From Thinopyrum elongatum (Eukaryota > Streptophyta > Magnoliopsida > Poales > Poaceae): 64,000 nt of DNA. The notes beneath the pieces were generated by a model. It saw nothing but the letters and a program-made list of their open reading frames with translations, did no database searches and was not told the origin of the DNA. Made by a program: the position numbers and the translations under genes. Shown here in pieces: positions 56,318-64,000 of this stretch (position 1 is its first letter; each line of letters opens with the position of its first letter). Where the stretch lies: assembly GCA_011799875.1 (NCBI GenBank), contig CM022303.1, positions 189,335,700 to 189,399,699 on the forward strand, read 5' to 3'.

Positions 56318-57860
56318 TGATACGTCGCCAACGTATCTATAATTTTTTTATTGTTCCATGCTATTATATTATCCATCTTGGATGTTTTATATGCATTACG
56401 GTGCTATTTTATATCATTTTTGGGACTAGCCTAGTGCCAAGTGCCAGTTGCTGTTTTTTCCTTGTTTTTGTCTTCTACAGAAAATCAATACCAAACAGAA
56501 CGAAACTTTTTGGGGATTTTTCTTGGACCAGAAGACACCTATGAACCTTCGGGAAGAGGTCAGAGGGGACACCAGTTAGAGCAAGCTCGAAGGGAGCGCC
56601 CTAGGGGGGGTGCCCCAAGCTTATGGGCCCCCTGATGCTCCTCTAACTCTAATCTTTGCTCTATAAATATCCAAATATTCCCCGTATACCCGAGGGCACA
56701 CCAAAAATACTTTTCCGCCACCGCAAGTTTCTGTCCTCGTGAGATCTCATCTGGAGAGCTTTTCCGGTACTCCGCCGGAGGGGGATTCGATCACGGAGGG
56801 CCTCTACATCAACATTACTGCCCTTCCGATGATGTGTGAGTAGTTTACAACAGACATACGGGTCATTAGCTAGTAGCTAGATGGCTTCTTCTCTCTCTCT
56901 TTGATCTTCAATACAATGTTCTCCTCGATGTTCTTGGAGATCTATTCGATGTAATCATCTTTAGCGGTGCGTTTGTTGAGATCTGATGAATTGTGGGTTT
57001 ATGATCAGATTATCTATGAATATTACTTGAGTCTTCTCTAAACTCTTTTATGCATGATTAAGATAGCTCTGTATTTCTCTCCGATCTATTGATTTGGTTT
57101 GACCAACTAGATTGATTTTTCTTGCAATGGGAGAGGTGCTTTGTAATGGGTTCAATCTTGCGGTGCTCAATCCCAGTGATAGAAAGGGACATGACACGTA
57201 TTTGTATTGTTGCCATTAAGGATAAAAATATGGGGTTTATATCATATTGCTTGGATCTATCCCTCTACATCATGTCAACTTGCTTAAGGCGTTACTCCGT
57301 TCTTGTTAACTTAATACACTAGATGTGTGGAGTAATAGAAGTAGATGCAGGCAGGAGTCAGTCTACTTGTCACAGACGTGATGCCTATATTCATGATCAT
57401 TGCCTTGGATATCATCATAACTATGCGCTTTTCTATCAATTGCTCAACAGTAATTTGTTTACCTACCGTGTGCGTTCTTTCAAGAGAGAAGCCTCTAGTG
57501 AAAACTATGGCCCCCGGGTCTATCTTTTACCATATTATTTTCAGATCTATAAAACCAGAAACACAAAAATCCCTTGCTGCAATTTATTTACCTTTACTTT
57601 GTTTTGTACTTTTACTTATCTTTTATACCTATCTCTATCAGATCTCATCCTTGCAAGTAACCATGAAGGGATTGACAACCCCTTTATCACGTTGGGTGCA
57701 AGTATTTGTTTGTTTGTGCAGGTGCTATCATTGGAGACTTGTGTGTTCCTCCTACTGGATTGATACCTTGATTCTTAACTGAGGGAAATACTTATCTCTA
57801 CTTTGCTGCATCACCCTTTCCTCTTCAAGGGAAAAACCAACGCAAGCTCAAGAAGTAGCA
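56318..57860 (+). repeat. 5' LTR of Sabrina-like element
   Basis: Starts TGATACGTCGCCAACG and ends AAGTAGCA next to an 11-base spacer before the primer-binding site. A TATA box CTATAAATA lies at 56661-56669. Confidence 0.75.
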
Positions 57861-58084
57861 GGAAGAATTCCTGGCGCCGTTGCCGGGGAGGATCTACATC
57901 AAGCCTACCAAGTACCTATCATAAACTCTCATCTCTTGCATCTACATTATTTGTCATTTGCCTCTCGTTTTCATCTCCCCCACTTCTAAAAAGTTTTTAT
58001 TAAAACACAAAAATATTTGCCTTCTTTTCGTTCGCCTTTTCATTTTCTTTTTGTTTGCTTGTGTGTTAGATTGCTTGCTTTGTC

Positions 58085-59116
58085 ATGATGTCTCAAGAAA
58101 ATACTAAGTTGTGTGATTTTTCCAACACTAATAATAATGATTTTATTAGTACTCCGATTGCTCCCACCACTAGTGTGGAATCTTATGAAATTAATGCCGC
58201 TTTGTTGAATCTTGTTATGAAAGAACAATTTTCTAGTAGTCCTAATGAAGATGCTGCATCCCATCTAAATACTTTTGTTGAATTGTGTGATATGCAAAAG
58301 AAAAAAAATATGGATAATGATATTGTTAAATTGAAGCTATTTCCGTTCTCACTACGAGATCGTGCTAAAACTTGGTTTTCATCCTTGCCTAAAAATAGTA
58401 TTGATTCATGGAATAAGTGTAAGGATGCTTTTAATTCCAAGTATTTTCCTCCCACTAAGATCATCTCTCTTAGGAACGATATAATAAATTTTAAGCAACT
58501 TGATCATGAACATGTTGCACAATCATGGGAGAGGATGAAATTGATGATAAGAAATTTCCCTACTCATGGTTTAAGTTTATGGATGATCATACAAAAAAAT
58601 TATGCTGGATTGAATTTTGCATCTAGAAATCTTTTAGATTCCACCGTGGGTGGTACTTTTATGGAAATCACATTAGGATAAGTTACTAAATTCCTAGATA
58701 ATATTATGGCAAATTACTCTCAATGGCATACTGAAAGATCTTCTACTAATAAAAAAGTGCATGCGATTGAAAAAATTAATACTTTGAGTGGAAAGATGGA
58801 TGAACTTATGAAATTGATTGCTAGCAAAAGTGCTCATATTGATCCTAATGATATGCCTTTGTCTACTTTGATTGAGAATAATAATGAATCTATGGGTGTG
58901 AATTTTGTTGGTAGGAACAATTTTGTTAATAACATGTATAGAGGTAATTTTAATCCTAGGTCGTTTCCTAGTAATTCCTCTAATAATTATGGTAATTCCT
59001 ACAACAATTCTTATGGAAATTATAATAAGATACCCTCTGATCATGAGAATAATATTAAAAATTTTATTATTTCTCAAAAGATTTTCAATGCTATGGTACA
59101 AGAAAAAAATGCTTAA
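58085..59116 (+). pseudogene. Gypsy gag of Sabrina-like element
   Basis: Reads MMSQENTKLCDFSNTNN, then LKLFPFSLRDRAKTWFSSLP, the plant gag block, then FNSKYFPPTK and WERMKLMIRNFPTHGL, to a stop at 58681. A further frame from 58706 (MANYSQWHTERSS) is an Asn-rich linker to a stop at 59116. At least two breaks separate gag from the protease frame. Confidence 0.75.
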
Positions 59117-59365
59117 GATCAATGTTTTGGCTAGAAACGTTGATAGAATTTCTCATGAGATTGATTCCTTTGAGATTAGATCTATGCCACCCAAGCTTGA
59201 TATTAATGAGTCTCTGAAATCTATTCAAATTTTTATTAATGAAAGTAGGGAGAGAATCGCTAGGATGCGAACTAAGAGAGAATGGCTAGAAAAAGCATGT
59301 TCTTCTAGTTTTTGCGATAATCATGATGAAGATTTTAAGTGATTGGTGTGAATCCTATTTAATCT
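59117..59365 (+). pseudogene. Gag-protease linker remnant
   Basis: Short frame continuing the linker in another phase (ESLKSIQIF, SRERIARMRTKREWLEK), then a stop at about 59340. Confidence 0.55.
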
Positions 59366-60070
59366 TTGTTTGCTAATATAAAAATTGATAAAGAAGGGAC
59401 TGGAGAAGAGTCAACTTTAGCTAGAAGGCGTCCCAATAATTTGGAGGCTGAAGATCTTAATGAAAAAAATGATAAAAGTGGGTTAGGCGAGGTCAAAACT
59501 TTAATTAGTGAACAACGCACTCGTTTGGATTTCAAGCACTTTAATTATGATAATTGTTCTTTGATTGATTGTATTTCCTTGTTGCAATCCATGCTTAATT
59601 CACCTCATGCTTATAATCAAAATAAGGCTTTCACTAAACATATCGTTGATGCTATGATGAAATCTTTTGAAGAAAAACTTGAGTTGGAAGTTTCAATCCC
59701 TAGAAAGCTTTATGATGAATGGGAACCTACTATTAAAATTAAGATTAAATACTATGAGTGCTATGCTTTATGTGATTTGGGTGCTAGCGTTTCCACTATT
59801 CCAAAAGCTTTATGTGATGTGCTAGGTTTCCATAAACTTGATGACTGTTCTTTAAATTTGCACTTAGCGGATTCCAGTATTAAGAAACCTATGGGAAGAA
59901 TTAATGATGTTCTTACTGTTGCAAATAGGAATTATGTGCCCGTAGATTTTATTTTGCTTGATATTGATTACAATCCTACATGCCCCATTATTCTTGGTAG
60001 ACCTTGCCTTATGAAAGAAGGAAACATTAAATTTCAATTTCCATTAAGGAAAGGCATGGAACACTTTTGA
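59366..60070 (+). pseudogene. Gypsy protease of Sabrina-like element
   Basis: 234 codons. ALCDLGASVSTIPKAL is the aspartic-protease motif with D-L-G in place of DTG, and PIILGRPCLMKEGN is the later conserved block. A stop follows with no RT. Confidence 0.75.
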
Positions 60071-60613
60071 AGAAACAAAATTAAGTTGCCATATGAATCT
60101 ATTATGAGGGCCACTTATGGATTGAATACCAAAGATGACAATACCTAGATCTATGCAATATGACTAGCTAGGGGCGTAAAACAATAGCGCTCGTTGGGAG
60201 GCAACCCAATTTTATTTTATGTTTTATGTTTTATGTTTTTGCTTATTTTGTTAATAAATATTCAATATTACTTCTGTAATAATTTTGTAATAGTGTTTTA
60301 ATTAGTGTTTGTGCTAAGTAAGACCTTTGGGATGGTTCGGAAGATTGTTGATTTGATTTTGCTAAAAAAACAGAAACTTTTGCATCCAGTAGCAGAATTA
60401 TCAAAAATTGTTGGAGCGTGAAAAAATACTTAATGTTTTCACACAAGATTGATATACAAAATTCCCACGTTGCCCTAATTTTTCAGAATTTTTGGAGTTA
60501 CAGAAGTTTGGTTAAAATCCATATTACAATAGACTATTCTGTTTTTGACATGTTCTGTTTTCTATGCGTTGTTTGCTTATTTTGATGAATCTATGGGTAG
60601 TATCAGGGGGTAT
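60071..60613 (+). other. Non-coding interior of Sabrina-like element
   Basis: AT-rich, contains GTTGGGAGGCAACCCAATT and triple TTTATGTTTTATG near 60215-60240. No gene is seen. It is cut at 60613 by the next element. Confidence 0.6.
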
Positions 60614-63600
60614 TGTGACACCTCGGCTCAATCGTGCACTAATCATACACGCAAATGCACACGATCAAGCCTATGGACTCACTTGAAGATATCACAACAC
60701 AACTCTATAACATAAATAAAGTCATACAAGCTTTATGTTATAAGCCAGGGGCATCGAGGGCTTGAATACATAAGCTCATATACAAGCGTCAGCGGAAGCA
60801 TCAGATATCTGAGTACAGATATGAAACAGAAATAGATAAGCCTTTAGAAAGGCGGGGCAAAAGAAAAGCTACGATCAAAAGGTGCAGGCCTCCTACCTAG
60901 GACCCTCCGAACCTACTCCTGGTCGTCAGCCAACTCGTAGTAGTAGCCACCCTTGGGGTAGTAGTAGCGATCGCCAGCAGGGGCAGCTGTATCTGGGGCT
61001 CTGTTATCTGGTTGCACCAAAAGGATATGGGGGAAAAAGAAAGCAAAGCAACCGTGAGTACTCATCCGAAGTACTCAGCAAGCAAGGATCTACACTACAT
61101 ATGCAACATTATCAAAGGGAGGCTGTATATGTGGACTAGGCTGCAGAAATGCCAGAATAGAGAGAAGGCCTAGTCCTATCGAAGACTAGCATCTTCAGCA
61201 GTCTTGCAGCATTAGAAGAGTGTAGATTAGCACAGTATAAAGTAGTAGTAACATTAAGTATCAAGCTCGGCCAGAGATCCTTTCTCGACTCCCTGCGAGA
61301 AAGCAATCCCAGAGCCATACTATCCATTTCTCATCACAAGTATCTAGTTCTAGTTGTATCGATCGTGATACAACTCCGAGCGTTCGTTACCGAGGATCCG
61401 ACTATGCATAGGTTAGTTCTTCCCTGCAGGGGTGCACCAACTTACCCACCACGCTTGCTTAACTCTGGCCGGACACACTTTTCTGGGTCATGCCTGGCCT
61501 CGGCCAAATGACACACCGCAACCCTACCTAGAACTCAGCAGAGAGGTCCCCGCCGGTCTACAACCTAAGCGCCCAGGGGTCTTGGGCCATCGCCCTGTGC
61601 ACTCCGGGTCGATGTGTGCAGGGTTGATACCAGCACCGCCTCAGATGATCGGTACGATTCGACCGTGCCACAATGCTGAACTGGACGTCTATCAGAGCTT
61701 TCGGATGATGCCACGATGTAGAGTACCCATATTTTTTCCCGTGTGATGGTTAGTGCTATCGGGCCAGAGGCCCACTCGAATCGAATATCCAAATCGTAGT
61801 GTGTTGGTAGTGCGGTAACGAGCAAAGACTCACGATCGATGTGACCTCGTCGCCCCATCTCGAGGACTTGCGGCAAGGGCCAAGAATGCCTGGCCACGCC
61901 TCATATTCATCACTTGGGCACCGTCCAGGTCAACCCGTCTTGCAAAAGACTGTCGGGAACTCAGGTCCACCTCTACTGGGCGGTACCGCCTGTCCTTCCA
62001 GTCCTGTAGTAAAAGTAATTCCCTCGGGTCGCCCTCTGGGCCGAACCATTTCTATCAAGGTTCAGGGGTAAAGTCACAGTAACCGTGTGTTCAAAACATC
62101 AGGGGAATCCGAGGTATCACCCTCGGTGGATGCCCACTCGATGTAACCGTCAAGGTGAACTTAGGAGGAATCACCCTCGAGGTTCACACTTGAAGTGTTG
62201 CACGATAGGGTCGTATCGGAAGTGGAGAAGGAGGAATCACCCTCGATGACCACGATCAAATAGCTTCTCTATAGAGTTAACATCAGAAGTGCTATACAAG
62301 GTATCACCCTCCGCACTCGATGGTTACGCTGCATTGTCGCACAACTAAGGGGGGTGTTGTGCAGTGCCGGGGTCTGGCTATCGATCCCGTTGGTCGAGTC
62401 ATCTGATAATCCAGCGGGGCAACTGGGGACAAAGTGCGGTCTCTGGTAGGTCTCTACCCAGCCTATACTAAACAGTTTAGGATAAGCAGGTAAGGTTTCA
62501 ATAGCAGGTTACAATAAAAAGGCTATGCATCAGAATAGGTAAAGCAGTAGCAGCAGCAATTCTAATGCAAGCACAAGAGAGAAGAGAATCGGCGATATAG
62601 GCATGCTCAAAAGGGGGGTGCTTGCCTGGTTGCTCGCCGGCAAAGGCAAGGTCGTCAACGGTGTCGTCGGGCTCCTAAGCTGCGTCGGTCTCGGGAACTG
62701 CATGTGTAGCAGGGTCTACCGAGAGAGAAGAGGGGGAGGAAACAAATAAATACACGGCAAACATATGGAACACAGAGCAGGCCATGCTAACGTGCAGTGC
62801 AGGGTTGCCTAAAGCATTTCTAAGTCATTTTAGGATTAAAGTTGGTTTTATTAACCGGTGTATATGCACTATTCATCTACCGAAAATAGGCTAAAAGTTG
62901 TGGGTTCACCTCCGTAGAGGGTCCCGACACGGAAACAGATAGCACGGTTGGATTCGTCTCGTCGTTCTGACCAACTTTCATGTATTAAGTTTTTCAATCC
63001 GAGCTACGGTTTAATTTCTATGATTTTACAAAATTTTATTGATTTTCTGGATTTATTTATTTAATTTAAATCAACATTATCCAGAACAGTGTCTGATGAT
63101 GTCAGCATGACATATTGGTGATGTCAGCAGTTAATAGGGGCTGACCGGAGTCAAACCTGACAGGTGGGTCCCACTGGGACCCACATGTCAGCCTCTGTAA
63201 ATAATTAACAGGGTTAACTTAAACTAATTAACTTAATTAGATGGTGGGCCCTACTGGTCAGTGGCTAATTAGTGATTTAATTAACTAATTAACAGATTTT
63301 ATTTATTTTACAATGTTTTAACTGGTGGGGCCTGCATGTCAGTGGGCCAGAGCGCCCAGTCAGCAGTTGACCCAGTCAACTGGGTCAACTGGGGCCCGCG
63401 GGGCCCAGTGTCAGCGAGACAAAGGTGGGGCCCGGCCGGCCATGTCGGCGGCGGCGCCAGAGAGGGCCCCGGCGAGCTCTAAAATCGGCAGACCAGGCCG
63501 GCGAGCTGCGGGTTTCGCCCACAGTGGCTCATTCGCGGCGCGGTTAGGATTTTTCGGACGGCGGTGAGGTCGCGCATCCAATGGAGGGGTCAGCCTCGCC

Positions 63601-64000
63601 GGGGAAGGCCGGAATCGGCGACGGCGTCGACGAGAGGCGGCGGCGGCTACAGGTGTGCTACGGGGACGGTGAAGCAGCACGCTAGCAAGCAAACGATGCG
63701 GCTAGGGGTGATCTACGCGGCGCAGTGAGCTCGATGGGCACGAGCCCTGGGCCATTTGGTCACCGAAGTGGCGCCGGCGTTGAGCTCCGCGGCGGAGGGC
63801 TCGGCATGATGGGGCGGCAGCTACGGCACAGAAGGAGAGCGCAGAGAGAGAGAGGAGGACGGGGTGCTCACGGTGGTCCCGTAGGCATGCAAAGGTGGGC
63901 TCGGGGTAGCGCGACGGCGAAGAATCGTGACGGCGATCACCGGCGCCCGAAGCTTGAAGACGAGCTCGTGCGTGACGAGGCAGGGGGTTCCAGCTGCAGT
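60614..64000. mobile_element. LTR-like element start (unclassified), runs to window end
   Basis: The boundary is sharp: the Sabrina-like interior stops after GGGGGTAT and a new sequence starts TGTGACACCTCGGC. GGTAT at 60609-60613 is the candidate left target duplication. Up to the window end no pol domain is found. The short phrase ATCACCCTC repeats four times at 62115-62310, and TAATTAACTTAATTA-type tracts recur near 63200-63310. GC-rich from 63400 to the end, with frames lacking domains. A very long LTR (over 3.3 kb) is the likeliest reading. Confidence 0.45.
62110..62320. repeat. ATCACCCTC-centred imperfect repeat
   Basis: Four copies of G(A/G)(A/T)ATCACCCTC(G/C) are spaced about 50-80 bp apart within the terminal LTR-like sequence. 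Their arrangement suggests an old local tandem duplication. Confidence 0.6.

Larger units (their letters stand above)
56318..60613 (+). mobile_element. Sabrina-like Gypsy element, 3'-truncated by a later insertion
   Basis: 5' LTR 56318-57860, primer-binding site TGGCGCCGTTGCCGGGG at 57872-57888, gag and protease frames, then a non-coding interior ending at 60613 where another element starts. No RT, RNase H or integrase is seen up to the cut. Family name is by general resemblance to Triticeae Sabrina/WHAM LTRs and is not checked. Confidence 0.8.

Noticed and set aside
62110..62320. CRISPR-like array from the repeated ATCACCCTC
   Set aside because: Units are short, imperfect and unequally spaced, in a plant LTR-like sequence with no cas genes.

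Overview
This window is nuclear DNA of a grass, almost certainly tribe Triticeae (wheat, Aegilops, barley or a close relative). The signs are two intron-containing plant genes with GT-AG introns and high-GC first exons, sitting in a deep layer of Triticeae-type transposable elements: Angela/WIS/BARE-like Copia, Athila-type Gypsy, CACTA elements with TTTGCCGTCTGC-type subterminal repeats, Stowaway MITEs and a SINE. There is one 25-base assembly gap (8844-8868). I see no prokaryotic, organellar or CRISPR feature.

Layout. (1) 1-6429: CACTA material, with two copies of a transposase-related exon set (minus strand), minisatellites, and one element end at 6429. (2) 6430-11100: patchwork of Stowaway-like sequence, a broken Gypsy integrase, the gap, a second CACTA end (8991), a TIR element, and a B3-domain gene fragment. 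(3) 11.1-19.3 kb: a tandem composite repeat of about 3.1 kb joining Copia pieces with a ribosome-inactivating-protein (RIP) pseudogene, three RIP copies in all. (4) 19.8-21.8 kb: an apparently intact metallophosphoesterase gene (4 exons, 388 aa, minus). (5) 22-25.4 kb: intergenic with a LINE-like 3' end, a SINE with a perfect 8-bp target-site duplication (TSD), and MITEs. (6) 25.6-27.8 kb: an apparently intact type I inositol polyphosphate 5-phosphatase gene (7 exons, 522 aa, minus). (7) 29,015-55,777: one Copia element (+, TSD TTCCC) carrying two later insertions, a full-length related Copia element in minus orientation (30,848-39,579) and a full-length Gypsy element in minus orientation (44,044-53,571, TSD CTCAG). 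(8) 56,318-60,613: a Sabrina-like Gypsy element (+), cut by (9) a further LTR-like sequence from 60,614 to the window end.

Only the two minus-strand genes look like functional host genes. For both, I joined exons at GT-AG sites and the reading frame stays open through every junction. Everything else is transposon, transposon-captured or pseudogene sequence. The observations most worth a second look are the RIP/Copia composite tandem repeat, the metallophosphoesterase whose canonical metal-ligand motifs are altered, and the large inverted LTR repeat formed where one Copia element inserted next to the LTR of its relative. I found no convincing previously undescribed biological system.
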